The translations under genes were made by a program, and so were the position numbers. Under the pieces are notes generated by a model. That model did no database searches and was not told the origin of the DNA. It saw nothing but the letters and a program-made list of their open reading frames with translations. A stretch of 64,000 nt of DNA from Yponomeuta sedellus (Eukaryota; Arthropoda; Insecta; Lepidoptera; Yponomeutidae): contig OW203722.1 of the NCBI GenBank assembly GCA_934045075.1, forward strand, positions 26,069,226 through 26,133,225, in the 5' to 3' direction. The stretch's first letter is position 1. Each line of letters opens with the position of its first letter. Of the stretch, positions 33,938-45,650 are shown one piece after another.

Positions 33938-35345
33938 GTCAAAATTATTTCATGTTTGATGGTACATTTTACCAACAAAAGGAAGGCTTAGCAATGGGTT
34001 CACCATTGAGTCCTTTGCTAGCTGATATTTTCATGGATAATTTTGAACGTAATCATATAGTTGGGAAGAGAAACATACTTTATTATTACCGGTATGTAGA
34101 TGACATCATTATATGCTGGACAGGTACATTTAGACAGCTAGACTCATTTGTCAATACCTTGAACACAAAACACCCTAAAATCAATTTCAAATTAGAGAAA
34201 GAACAGAACGAATCGCTTAATTTCCTAGATCTAAAAATAACTAGGGTGGGTAACAAGCATGAGTTTGAGATTTATCGAAAGCCAACACAGACTGACACTG
34301 TTATCCCAATAACGTCTTGTCATCCGTGGCAACACAAAATGGCAGCACTCCATTGCTATATTCACCGTTTGCTAACTGTGCCAATGTCTTCTGCTAATTA
34401 CAACAAGGAACTAAATACCATCTATCAAATAGCAGTTGCAAACGGATATAGCAGGCGAATGATTGATAGGCTGGTGGTCAGGAAGCGGAACGGTATGGTT
34501 AGTAGACTTTTATACGCAGTGCCACCTGAAAGGCCTCAAAAAATGAAGTCAAGTATTACCTATGTAGGTCCAATTTCTGAAAAAATCCACCGGGTGTTAA
34601 AAAGATCTGGGATACGGGTTGCGTTCAGGACGAGCAACTCTTTGGCTAGAAATCTGTGCAATCAAAAAGAGAGGGTGGATAGATTCCAGCGGTCTGGGGT
34701 GTATAGAGTTGCTTGTCCGGAATGTAACGGAGTGTATATTGGCCAGACCGGTAGGAGTTTTATAACTCGGTATAGGGAGCATGTGGCAGCTTTCCGAAAC
34801 AATCATCCGGATAAATCTCATTTTGCCAAACACCTTTTGGATACGGGTCATGTACTTAATAATAACCATAATTTGGAAATTTTACACACCTGCACTAAGG
34901 GGTTGAGATTGTCTATACTTGAACAGCTGGAAATTTCCAAATTATCTAGGGATAGGTTGTTTACAATGCTGAATGAACAGGTGGGCAGCTCCTCTATTTC
35001 CCCATTAATCGATATATTTGCACAAAACAAGAATAGCCCATAGGCGGTTGAAACGGTTTAACGGTCACCAGTTTAACGGTTACATTGCGTCATCGGGGGG
35101 AGGGGCGGCCTAGCCTATAAATACGGAGCGTTTTTGCGGAGACGGTCACTTGCATTTGGGAGCCTGAGGATGCCTCGTGTTAGAGGCGAAACGCGTCGCG
35201 TGTTTTCTCACACAAGTATTGGTGTTGGTGGTGGTGTGTTCGTGTCTTGCTTCTGCTTGAAAAAGTGGGAGGGAGGGCGGTGCATTAGCTAGCCGCATGG
35301 TGCTTGTGGTATTTTTGGCGGAATTCAGCAAAGTAATTTTAACTT
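33938..35345 (+). mobile_element. Penelope-like element, right copy, inverted and 5' truncated
   Basis: An open frame to 35043 starts inside the RT (MRQNYFMFDGTFYQQKEG) and continues through motifs B and C and GIY-YIG. It differs from the left copy at only about ten residues, plus a 1-nt indel that changes the last residues (IDIFAQNKNSP against IDIIGTKQQ). The terminal sequence after the stop, with the hammerhead-like motif at 35164-35200, mirrors the left copy to about 35345. Confidence 0.88.
35163..35200 (+). ncRNA. Hammerhead-ribozyme-like motif, right Penelope copy
   Basis: CTGAGGA (35164-35170), stem II GCCTC/GAGGC around GTGTTA (35172-35187), GAAA (35188-35191), then ACGCGTC. This fits the core CUGANGA - stem II - GAAA with a very short stem III. 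One extra T precedes stem II, so activity is uncertain. Penelope-like elements are known to carry hammerhead motifs. Confidence 0.45.
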
Positions 35346-35389
35346 TTTAATGCTATTATGGATTTCCGCAAAGTAACGCCTGATTCTAT

Positions 35390-35840
35390 ACAACATCTGA
35401 AAAGCAAAAGAAGATTGAATTTCTTGCAAAGGAAGCAAGAAAGTAGAAATGAGATCCTTGAGAAGTATGTGTAGTGTTACTTTGAATGACGGGATACGCA
35501 ATAGTCTGATTAGAGAATGTTGTGGACTGAAAGAGGATGTAGTGACTAGAATTTATTGAGAAAGGAATTTTGCGTTGGTTTGGACATGTGGCGAGAATGA
35601 AGGAAGAAAGATTGACGAAACAAATTAATATATAGGTATTGCGAATGTGAGTGGCAGGGCTGGTAAGAGACGTCCCCAGGCAGACATACATCGACCAAAT
35701 AGGGGATGTATTAGCAAAGGGTAAGATAAAAAGTACCCGGAAGTAAAAAGTGCAACGACTTATGAACGTTGATGAAGCGAACCTGATCTGTCAGGATCGT
35801 GGCAAGTGGACTGACTACGCGTAGAAAAACATTCGGTAAC
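35390..35840 (+). mobile_element. RTE-type LINE relic
   Basis: Decayed match to the element at 37830: AAGCAAGAAAGTAGAAATGA, GTGACTAGAATTTATTGAGA, TTGGTTTGGACATGTGG, then ATGAACGTTGATGAAGCGAA. Several frameshifts. Confidence 0.65.
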
Positions 35841-36302
35841 CTGGTGTGTTTTTTCTGCATGTGTAAGTGTTTATAATGTTACAAAATGAAAGTGTGTCAA
35901 AAAGTACAGAGAAATGATTTGCTGTCGATCGTTTTGACATTATTTATTGGAATACATTTCTTTATTGCATTTCATGAAAATAATAGATAAACTCACAAAT
36001 AATCCCCATTTCTGCGATATCGAAAGTTACTGTTACTAATGAGTAATCCTAAATTTTGGACATGTTTGGAAATTCTGTTACAATTTAAGCAATGTAAATG
36101 GGCCTTCTAAAATATTTTTGAAAAATTATACCCTTATACCCCGGAATAATGTAATTTAACCAGAAGGTTTTTATTTATAACTTTTTGGTTGTCTTTCTCT
36201 GATTATGTTCATTTTATGAATAGGTCAATTTCTGGCAACTTAAGTTGCGGGTAAAAACCTTGCTTTTATAAGCATAACAAAACACTCAGATAGTATCACA
36301 AC

Positions 36303-36308
36303 TTTATT
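36303..36308 (-). terminator. AATAAA poly(A) signal of gene 4
   Basis: AATAAA 17 nt after the TGA stop, then GTTGTGATACTATC, conserved among paralogues. Confidence 0.6.
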
Positions 36309-36325
36309 AGTCTGCTTGTTCCTTT

Positions 36326-39300
36326 TCAGGTTGAAGTAGAATTATAGATTGACGTAGAATTATAGGTCGACGTAGAATTATTATAGATTGAAGTCGGGCT
36401 CTGGCAGGTGCACCTACTAGGCTGACTCTGCACCGGGTGACAAGTAGTTCCCACTAAGCAGCAGCAATTGCAGCTCACGTCTTCCTTCAGTGTATACGAC
36501 GAACAAGTTTCCTTACCTGTTGTCACGTTCGTTATAAGAATCTGTGGATGAAACATAGATATATTATTAATTAAATTCCAGAACTACAGTTCCACAAAAA
36601 CTCGTTAAGTAAGTAATTCTGGAATTGAGTTATTCTTGGCGTGTCGATGACAAACCGTCTTATATAAGTGTAAGTTGAAAAAATTACATAAACATTCTAA
36701 AACTCTACACACACTTCGAGATTTGACTTATATGTACCAAGGGTGGGTCTGGTCCTATAAACACAAAAAACAGATAAGGCTTTAAACAAGCAATTGAAGT
36801 GAAATAAAAAATATTTCATCCTAAAGAATTTACATTCTGTTGAACGTCAATGTTCTGCTTTCAGACCGAAATTATAGTGAAGAAAAAGGCAGCGGGAGAT
36901 ATACTCCTGCTTACACATAGGTAGATGATAGTGTAAACGCATAATACTCACAGATATGTCTCTGATTACACTCTTCCTGGGCTGGCATATGGTGTAAGTC
37001 ACAAAGTATTGGCAGCGCCCAACGCATTTCTTGACCCACACGGCGCTCGGATTGACCTGGGAAAACAAGCACGTGTCAGATCAATGCAATTGTTTATATT
37101 CTTTGTAGAGTCAAGACGGCAACTTATTTGATTACTATCCAGAAAAGAAAAAAAGTAGCCGTATAGTTTGATGGCATAAATATAATTCCCTATAATATTT
37201 ATCGCTACACTGTTGATAACTTAATTAAAATTGTGATGTCTGTCGTCTTTCTAGTTGTAGACTCATGATGACTGAGGGATGATATGGTATGACCAACCAA
37301 GGCTTCAGCAACCACATGTTCCATTCGGTCTGAGTATGCGCCAGATATACCGCCACTTGTCGTCTTACTCACATCTTCGCTTATGTCCTTCCATCGCACT
37401 GGTGCTCGTTCCTTGATTTTTTTCTATCCGTGCGACCGGTGGTAATGACTTATATAATAACCCTAATTATTTAATCTGTACCGGACGGTACGACCAAAAA
37501 CCTTCGACTTGTTGTAAGTCAAGTCTCTACATCAAGTTTTTCAAATCAAATTAATTATTTTCCACCATCATCAGCCTACTGCTGCCCACTGCTTGGTATA
37601 GCCCTTTTCCCCCTAATGCCATCTTTCATGGCCCCTTGTCATCCGCAAATTCATTGTAAAAACGAAACGTTTACTTAAGGAACGTCAAAGTAGAAAATAG
37701 GTAATTGGCAGGGTTGTATTTCTTGCAAGCATACAAAATAACATAAAAAAAAACAAAACATTTTCAAAAAACGTCAAAATTGTTAGTTAAACAATAGAAT
37801 ATGAAGAAGAAACTTTCAAGAAAATATTTACCTTAGATCAAGTAAAAGAATTTGTCTATCTGGGAAGCCTGGTTACGAGGGATGGAAATTGTGAAGGTGA
37901 TATAGAATGAAGAGTAAAAGCGGGAAATTGTGTAAACGGTGCCTTGTACTCCATTGAGTGCAGCCGAAACATCTTCAAAAGAGCTAGATTGGCTATACAT
38001 AATAATGTGCTGGTCCCAACACTTATGCACGGTACCAAGACTTGGGTGTGGCAAAAGAAGCAAGAAAGTAGAATGAATGCAGTAGAAATGAGGTCCTTGA
38101 GAAATATGTGTAGGATTACTTTGAAAGACAGGATACGCAATAGTCTGATCAGGGAACGTTGTGGACTCAAAGAGTATGTAGTGACTAGAATTGAGAAAGT
38201 AATGTTGCGTTGGTTTGGACATGTCGAGAGGATGAAGGAAGAAAAATTTACGAAACAAATGCAACGGCTTATGCGTGCATGCAACGACTTATGAACGTTG
38301 ACAAAGCGAAGGTGATCTGTGAGGATCGTGGTAAGTGGCAGTCTCTGATCTCTGCCTACCCCTCTGGGATACAGGCGGGTGGTTATTTATGTATGTACTC
38401 ATGATTATTTTCCTAGGATAAACTCGTCTGTGCGTCGTTTGGCAAACGATATTTGAAGCATTCTTCGTCAGCACCCCAATTCGAACACTGTGATTTCCAG
38501 ATTTTGGGGACACATAAAAATATTGATAAAATAAAGGTCTTGCAATTGATGCTTTGAAATCTTGTCAAGCCTTCACTGTAGACTTGACGACCTGGGATTT
38601 TTAGCCACTTGTTGCTCGTAGTCCCTAATATACTCTGCGGTCTCCATCGTTGTTGATATGCAATCTCTGTGTGGAGTACCTATCCCATCCCATCACACCA
38701 CTATCTACGGTTGTTCCTTCACCGTGCAGGCAGTCCGATTATGGAATGCCTTACCGGTGGAGGTACGGAAAGCCAAATCCCTTCCCATTTTTAAGGCTAT
38801 GGTAAAGGAGTTCTATCTCACTACTACACTGTAATACTGTTATTATTTAATTTTGTAATATTGTCCTGCTGTTGTTGTGTTCTACTTATGTCCTTTAAAT
38901 GTGTATATTTTGTTAATTATTTATGTATTTATGTATAATATTCATTTTTTATTTTTATTTATTTAAATTATTTGTATGTATCTGTTGATAATTTTATTTA
39001 TTCACATTGTTATTGAGGCATGTATTTGGAACCTCTGAAATTAATGTTTTCTATGTTTTTTTTTTTGTACATCTACTTCCTTCTCTAATGTATTAGTCCA
39101 GTTCATCCGAAGGTTGTCTGGAAGAGATCACTTTTAGTGATAAGGCCGCCGTCTGAACTCTTAGGTTAAGAAATATCTGTGTAATTTCCATTTTTATGTA
39201 CAATAAAGTGTTCTCTCTCTCTCTCTCTCTAACTAAAATTATTCATACTAAGCTTAATCAGTATAGGACACATGAACACGTTATTTTTTTGTGAAATTTT

Positions 39301-41668
39301 AATTGATTACAGATGATAGTGGGTGAAACTTACACGTTCTTGGGCCGAAGGGTGTTTGATTTTGACTAAGACGTCTTTGACCCCGCACCGTGACTGTTGT
39401 ATGTAATGGTTGCGGATTTCGTTGTCCTCTATCTTGCACGTAACTACAGAAAACATTTCAAAGTTAGTGATTCGGTAAACATAACCAGTCTTATTTTATT
39501 AAAATAGAATAATGCCTCTCACTCTTGCGAGTTTGTGTTTAAGAGCATATTATCATATCACTGTATAACATTAATTGGTAGTTAAACTATACTATTTTTA
39601 TTTTTAATGCACTAACCCGTGCTAAGGACAAATTTAAAAACCTATTTAGAGGCTAAAAATTGTTGTTCGTTAAAAATAGTTGCGGGTTCGAATCCCGGCA
39701 TGGGTGACATTTTTAGCCTCTAAATAGGTTTTTAAATTTGTCCTTAGCACGGGTTAGTGCATTAAAAATAAAAATAGTATAATCATGTGGGTACAGTGTA
39801 AAACCTAACTGCAAAGTAGGTAGTCGGGGCTGTAAGTGATGCAATTTGCTTAAGCCAGATGTTGCTGCCTGTACGTAATACAGAGAATAGTGTAAAGAGG
39901 TTCGAAATTTCACTGATGCCGGTGAGTCGCCCATTGGCTCAATTGGTAGAACGCTGGCACGGATAGCCAGAGGTTGCGGGTTCGAATCCCGCCATGGGTG
40001 AAATTTTTAGCCTCTAAATAGGTTTTTAGTAGTTAAACTCCTAATAATTTAGAAAAATAATGCAATTGTTGCAACAGCAATCAATTCTTTATAGATATCA
40101 AGGCTGTTCAATCATATTATTTGTAGACATTTGCGAGACAATAATAATAGCTTGTTTATTCCTAAATTGTTGCCTACATTGAAGGTCACAAAATTTGGAT
40201 ATTATGTCATATATTATCCAAATTTTGTGACCTATAATGACCATAAAGTTTCTTTGACAGGTAAACAACAACAACAATGTTTTCATTTGACAGTCTTATC
40301 TGCGCTGTAATGATAAGGTAAGGAGATTTATATGTCAAACATGTGCACAGTAAGGTGGAGTTAAAGATAATGAGTCCAGCATGTTTTGCTGTAACAGGCG
40401 TACAAATTATAAACTTATCAAATAGTTAATAGTCACTTATGGAAATAAAGTGGTGATTTAAATTTGTGAATTGTGGTTAAGTTAAATTATACACATTAAA
40501 CTCATGAAGCCCTCGTGGCCTAGTTGTACCGAGTAATTGGAAACAATCACTTGAGGCAACTACAGGCGCAGGTTAGGTGCTGGATGGGTGACTGTCCCAT
40601 GACTACCGCTAGTGGCGTATTTTCCGAGCGCTTCCGAGCTTCGCAAGGCACGCTAAGTCATTGGTGCGGCTGTCATGTAATGGCAGTCGTTAAGCCATGT
40701 CAGGAGTCTTATGCGCGGCTTAATAAGTTCTGAGAGTAAGGCCCGCCACTGCCTTACACTCCTCCATCATCCCGGACTTGGCCCTCGTGGTGGAGTATGG
40801 CCTAACCTTCCTGCGATGCAGGATATACTTACCTGGCCTGATATTGCTGCGGGCAACTGCATCTTAAAGACAAATTAAAACGAAAGTATTACAATTTGTA
40901 AAAAAACATAAAATTTACTATTTAGTATATTTAAAAGCTACAAATTAGCTGTAAAAGCCCGGTGCTCTGTTCAAAACACTGTCATGATGTCTTTGCTTTG
41001 CCGGTCTGGTTCTTTCTGGAATCTTGACTTGCAGGATAAGTTGAAGGAAACTAAACTCGGTATAATGCATCAGAAATGTCCGAAATTCTCTAACTTCTGT
41101 TTTTTGAAGATATTAAGTACCGATATCTTCTTCTTGTTCGTAAGAGAAGAAGACAAAGTAACTAACAGTTCTACGTAGGTTCATGTTTATTTTGTAAATC
41201 ATCCAGATAAAAAGTTACAAGCGAAGGAATATAATTATAGTGAAAAAAGAAAGAGAGACATTTATTGGAACAAATTAACACATCACAGGAAAGAAAAGGC
41301 ATACCAATGATAGGTCAAACAAGAACAATTCACATAAATATAAGATAGGACAGGGCAAGCTCAGAGCGTACATCCTGTGGTGTGTCAATGTTGCCACAAA
41401 GGGCATCATAGTGGACTGAAGCTTTTGGAGTATAAGTTTTGATTTTAATGTGGCTCACTGCATGAGCTCAAATTGTCTTCCAGAAGTTGGGGGTTATACT
41501 TCTGGACTAGTGACGTGGGCAATTAGCATACTAACCTGGCCTTGTTAAGTTGCGGGCAGCTTCGACTTGTATATGAGCGATCTGCGAGGCGAAAGAGTGC
41601 CAGTACTGATCGTCTGAAGCTCTCGCTATCACACACAGCAGTAGGAACGAAAATAAAACTGTGTCCAT
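36326..41668 (-). CDS. PDGF/VEGF-like secreted cystine-knot gene 4
   Basis: Exons: 41668-41536 (133 nt, signal peptide MDTVLFSFLLLCVIARA, ends ARNLTRP, donor GTTAGT), 40862-40833 (30-nt microexon DAVARSNIRPG), 39443-39334 (110 nt, one codon shorter than its paralogues: QSRCGVKDVLVKIKHP), 37056-36952 (105 nt, VNPSAVWVKKCVGRCQYF), 36541-36326 (216 nt, ILITNVTTGKETCSSYTLKE, then SCNCCC, RCTCQS, stop TGA). The joined frame is open for 594 nt, 197 residues. The tail is made of short Tyr-Asn-Ser-Thr repeats with several N-glycosylation sequons and, unlike the others, ends its CxCx motif with Ser in place of Cys. Secreted ligand-like protein by homology; receptor and role unknown. Confidence 0.8.
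37250..37540 (-). mobile_element. LINE relic in gene 4 (shared intronic copy, first part)
   Basis: Resembles 26240-26500 (GTATGACCAA, TATGCGCCAGAT, TCGCTTATGTCC). Continued at 38405-38690 after a later insertion. Confidence 0.5.
37820..38400 (+). mobile_element. RTE-type LINE RT 3' fragment
   Basis: VKEFVYLGSLVTRDGNCEGD, a stop, then VLVPTLMHGTKTWVWQKK, RDRIRNSLIRERCGLKEY-like coding, RWFGHVERMKEE and MNVDKAKVICEDRGKW. Inserted into the older minus-strand LINE relic of gene 4. Confidence 0.75.
38405..38690 (-). mobile_element. RTE-type LINE relic in gene 4 (shared intronic copy, second part)
   Basis: CTCGTCTGTGCGTCGTTTGG, GAAGCATTCTTCGTCAGCAC and TCTGCGGTCTCCATCGTTG match 26545-26815 of gene 3 and 47370-47620 of gene 5 in orientation and intron position. 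Confidence 0.65.
38690..39230 (+). mobile_element. CR1/Jockey-type LINE 3' end
   Basis: FTVQAVRLWNALPVEVRKAK then FKAMVKEFYL and a stop at about 38833, a 3' UTR with GTGATAAGGCCGCCGTCTG, AATAAAG and a (CT)n tail. Confidence 0.8.
39590..40035 (+). mobile_element. SINE-1 foldback followed by a full copy
   Basis: 39590-39660 is an inverted tail and 39675-39778 the matching 3' part; then a full plus-strand unit (39780-40030, tRNA-like part about 39928-39999). Confidence 0.7.
40507..40828 (+). mobile_element. SINE-3 copy with the best 5S-like segment
   Basis: GCCCTCGTGGCCTAGTTG head and GGTGCTGGATGGGTGACTG, close to the 5S rRNA region around its internal promoter, then the usual body. It ends a few bp from the donor of the gene 4 microexon (40833). 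Confidence 0.7.
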
Positions 41669-41764
41669 TATTGTCACCCCAAAGTCGCAATTAAGAAATA
41701 AAGTTTATTTCCCTCAACACAAACTTCTTCTAATAAATTTCTTTTCTATCACTTGTCCTTTGTA

Positions 41765-41935
41765 GCGTTTCACAGTGGCCGTTCAGATGTTGTTTGGTGG
41801 TTGGGACGGCGATTTTCAGTTATTAAGGTGTTAGCTTCGCTACGCTAGCTTGTAGAGTCAGGCTCCACAAGCAAGCGTAGCGAAGTCACTACTGTGAACC
41901 GGGCACGTGCACAAAGTCACGATACTTTGTAGCGA
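41765..41935 (-). promoter_or_regulatory. Promoter/5' UTR of gene 4 with palindrome
   Basis: Conserved block upstream of exon 1. The palindrome at 41835-41885 keeps its outer arms (CTTCGCTACGCT / AGCGTAGCGAAG). The TATA position reads TTAATAA on the minus strand, weaker than in gene 3. Confidence 0.55.
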
Positions 41936-42112
41936 TGAATACATTTTGTTTGTTCTTTTTTCTTTCTTTCATCTAAGAGGATGAAAAAACTTATAAGGCG
42001 ATTTTGCGATCATGATGATAAAAACATTACCAGGTAGATAGATAGAATGTTCATTATTGGACACAGAAATTGCATTAGAAATTATAAAAAATATAATTTC
42101 AATTTAATTTTG

Positions 42113-42275
42113 ACGACCTCTGTGGCGTAGCGGTAGCGCGTCTGCCTACCATGCAAGAGGTCCCGGGTTCGAATCCCGGCTGGAAACAAAAAAAAAAGTC
42201 CAGGTCTTGGATGTTTACATGTTTGTGATGTCGTTGTTTCTGGTTCCCACGACACAGGGTATCCTAGTGTCGGAT
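42113..42275 (+). mobile_element. SINE-2 copy
   Basis: GACCTCTGTGGCGTAGCGGT, GTCCCGGGTTCGAATCCCGG, A-run, GTTTACATGTTTGTGATGTC. Confidence 0.8.
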
Positions 42276-42307
42276 ACCTTATCTAAATGACTTACATATC
42301 TGAACCA

Positions 42308-43317
42308 CATATGCCCGGTTTCTGAGGTCCATTTAAACCCAGTTTATCTATTCCATAACGCTATTGATTCAATATCTAGACATTTTACGTTTCTGAACAC
42401 CTATGCAAAAGATAAACTTGGTTTAAACTTCGTTCAACTTAACCGCCCGGATTTGGTCGTTTATCGAATCTATAACTTTATTTGACGTTTCAAGTGACAT
42501 TAGACAGTTTAGGTTATTTAACATAAATTGTATTTCCCCTGTGAAAAACAACCAGAGTCTTGTTATTATTATCTTGTTAGCACTATATTTTCATCCTAAA
42601 TAATAGTTTGTTAGTATGGAGTACACTAGTTCATCAGATTCGGAAGTGATGGAGCTTGTTGCGTGCCCAAGCTTTTTTCTTGCCTTCTACTGTCGTTCCA
42701 TCAGTTTTTTTTATTATGAATGATCGAAGCAAACTCTTTAGCTATTTCTATAAGCAATAATTTTTCTCGTTCCGTAAAGTTCTTGCTCCGTTTTCAGGGA
42801 TCCTTTGTAGGTTCCAATATAACAATAGATACGTGCAGCAAGAAGGAAGAATAGATTAACACACAATTATGTAAAGTATGGACAAGTACCTAGGAACTGA
42901 TCACAAATGTAAAAATGGAACTGATAAACAAAATTGCCGCACAAAACTAACATCTGACTTTTTTTTTTCTTGTCAGTGGTTAAGATACATTATTGGTTTA
43001 GTTTGTGAAAAAAATTTCTCATCTATTAAAAAAAAATCTTACTGTAAGTTGATTTAAAACTATTATTTTAATTATTTTATGTATGAAAAGCCTGAATCTA
43101 CAGTAGAATACAAATGAAATGCGTATGTTAAGAGTAGGCTTCAAAATAGTCCCATCTAATGGCGGAATGGTGAACTACTTATCGGTTCGATAACTATACG
43201 ACCGTCCTGCGTGTACTCAGAAACGTATTGACAGTTAACTGACGTTTATTGAACTGATAACTTTATTGATTCTATAGCTAGTGAACCATTAACTGTGAAC
43301 CTCAGAAACCGGGCAAT
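42308..43317. mobile_element. DNA transposon with TIRs TGCCCGGTTTCTGAGGT, about 1 kb
   Basis: The left end TGCCCGGTTTCTGAGGT is repeated inverted at 43297-43315. ATA on both sides suggests a 3-bp target duplication, as in PIF/Harbinger. Inside is a short frame MEYTSSSDSEVMELVACP (about 42618) but no transposase. Confidence 0.55.
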
Positions 43318-43586
43318 AATCTTTTAAAAATCACCGTTCACATTACAAAAATTATGATTTCTTAAAGTATTTTGTGGTTGGTTATAGAACTGTAGCCATT
43401 TACTGATGCAGTGATAAACTCAAAAATGTTATTCACTATAAAACGACATGTTCATCCAAGGAACGTCAAAGATAGTAGTTTAAAAAAATATGGATTACTA
43501 GCTGACCTCGCAAATGTTGCTTTGCCACATAATTACGACTTATTCGCAGATCTAACAAACATAAAATGAAATAAAAACAATTATAG

Positions 43587-43765
43587 AAACCTATTTATAG
43601 GCTAAAAATTTCACTTATGCCGGGATTCGAACCAGCAACCTCTGGCTATCCGTGCCAGAGGTTGCGGGTTCGAATCCCGGCATGGGTGAAATTTTTAGCC
43701 TATAAATAGGTTTTTAAATTTGTTCCTTAGCACGGGTTAGTGCATTAAAAATAAAAATAGTATAA
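43587..43765 (+). mobile_element. SINE-1 hairpin (foldback)
   Basis: Two 60-nt arms (43587-43646, 43654-43713) around TATCCGT, each the 3' half of SINE-1, then the usual tail. Only a few mismatches between arms. Confidence 0.8.
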
Positions 43766-43769
43766 AAAC

Positions 43770-44830
43770 AATTATTTCAACGTAAACAATTCATAATTAT
43801 TCTGTGTGCTTAATGTCAATATGATGTAAGGCTTCTGCCTTCGCGAAGTAGTGTAGTGGAGATAAAGGCAGCGGAAAAAAACTCCACTCTGATCATCTCA
43901 TTTTTATACTCCTCATTAATTTACATTTTTTATTTTATTTCTTTCAGATTATTGTTGTGCTAGTTTTTAATCAAGAGAAAAATGTGTTACTAATTATCGA
44001 AAATATTTTCAAAACAAAATATAAATCAGCGCTCTTAAAAAGACAAGTTGCTGCTGGAAACTTGAAACGCTCATACTGGAAAGATATACCTGTGAAAGAT
44101 TATTTTTGTTAATTGCATAATTTTACCCTTTATTATTTTAGTTATGTTAAAGGCTAAAATGCTCTATTTATCATACAGTCCGACTTATATCGGTAGATAA
44201 ATCACACAGTAACGTGTACACGTATATACACAGTCACTCACTCATTCACACACACAGATACACCCTCACACTCTCTCACTCAATGACATACACACAATAT
44301 ATTTCATCTCAAGACTGATTGTTTTTATTAATTACTTTTTATTTATTTAGATTTTAACAGAAATGTAATTACTTACCTTCTTTTAGTTAAGTTGAAGTAT
44401 AGACGTGTCCTAACTACAAACACTCCCGCACAACAACTCTGGGAATAGGGAATGACTGAAAATCAGCGCTGCACGCACCTTACGAGTCGTGATAGCATTA
44501 GCTGAGTCGTTCCCTTTTGCCTCACTAGACTAGTAATAAATAAGATGATACATAATGTTTAATGTTAATTTTAAGCTAGTTTGTGAGTGGCAGTAAAAAT
44601 ATTTTTATTCTTAAAAAAAAAAAAAAATATTTAAACAAAACATCGAAAGTAATACTAAACTAATAACTAAAGTATTAAATATCAACATTCAACCGCTAGA
44701 AGATCATAAAGAGTGTAACAAAAGCGCCACGATACTGCAGGCTATAGGTAAACGTTCTACTGTAGGGCACTGATTTTCAGTCTGAGAGAGAGAGCTTCAA
44801 ACAGAGAGCTTTTTAGGCATAAGTATACCT
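43770..44830. other. No gene; LINE UTR remnant
   Basis: 43815-43905 is the inverse of a LINE 3' UTR (compare 12160-12260). The rest is AT-rich with CACA and A runs. Confidence 0.4.
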
Positions 44831-44839
44831 CAGGCAGTC

Positions 44840-45200
44840 TTTCTAGTAGCCTGCTGCGTCTGAGAAGAGATAATGTGGCAACCCTAACTAGCCACTGCTC
44901 ACTGAACAGGCATTTCTACAATATAGGACTAATCGAAAGCCCGCTTTGCCTGGGATGCCTCAAAGAGGAAACACCCGCCCACTTGGCCATTCACTGTGAA
45001 GCGTGGAAAAGCAACGGACCGCCATCATTGGGAAGCTGGGATCCCTTCAGGAGGCCCTCAGTGTCATTGTAGCACTGCTGGCTGGAGTAAACTCACAGCT
45101 CCACTATGTACAATCATGAGGCTAAGTGCGGAAATCTGAGGTCTAACTACTCGTAACTACCTCAGGCACTCTGGTCTCCACACAATATTTTCCCTGGCCG
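44840..45200 (+). mobile_element. LINE C-terminal fragment (RNase H side)
   Basis: LRRDNVATLTSHCSLNRHFY and SPLCLGCLKEETPAHLAIHC: the cysteine-rich end of R1/I-like pol proteins. No upstream RT. Confidence 0.7.
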
Positions 45201-45549
45201 TTGGCGAGTGGTCAACCGGTCAGTAAGAATTTCTTTCATCACAAGGAAAAGCTTGGACCAGCTGAACAATTTTTTCGCGTTTTTGGCCTTTTCCAAAATC
45301 ATCATCAACCATTTGACGCCCACTATTTGCCCACTATGGGAAATTAATGGCCTCTCTGATGGATTTTCAAGGTGCCGCCCGCATCCAGTGACTCCCTGTA
45401 TTTATCACATATTAAAAAATATTGTTTTAAAAGTGGTTGTTTAGCCTTTTGAGATTATGTTGTAATGAAAGTGAGACATAAGAGGAGTAACGGATATTAA
45501 ACAGAAACATTTAATTTGTAAGCTGTTATCTTCTTAAATTATATTAGTA

Positions 45550-45650
45550 TTTCTTAATGATTAGCGATACTCATACACAGTTATATATTAAACGGGTCTA
45601 CTCGCGATTATTTATAAGGTAAAACGTAATTACCTAATAAATAATCACGA
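45550..45650. mobile_element. Foldback MITE, right end truncated
   Basis: AGTATTTCTTAATGATTAGC, AAACGGGTCTACTCGCGATT, palindromic centre around GGTAAAACGTAATTACC. Confidence 0.65.

Noticed and set aside
33938..33978. N-terminal 14 residues of the longest Penelope frame
   Set aside because: This part reads backwards through the right copy and is not element protein; the homologous part starts near 33937.
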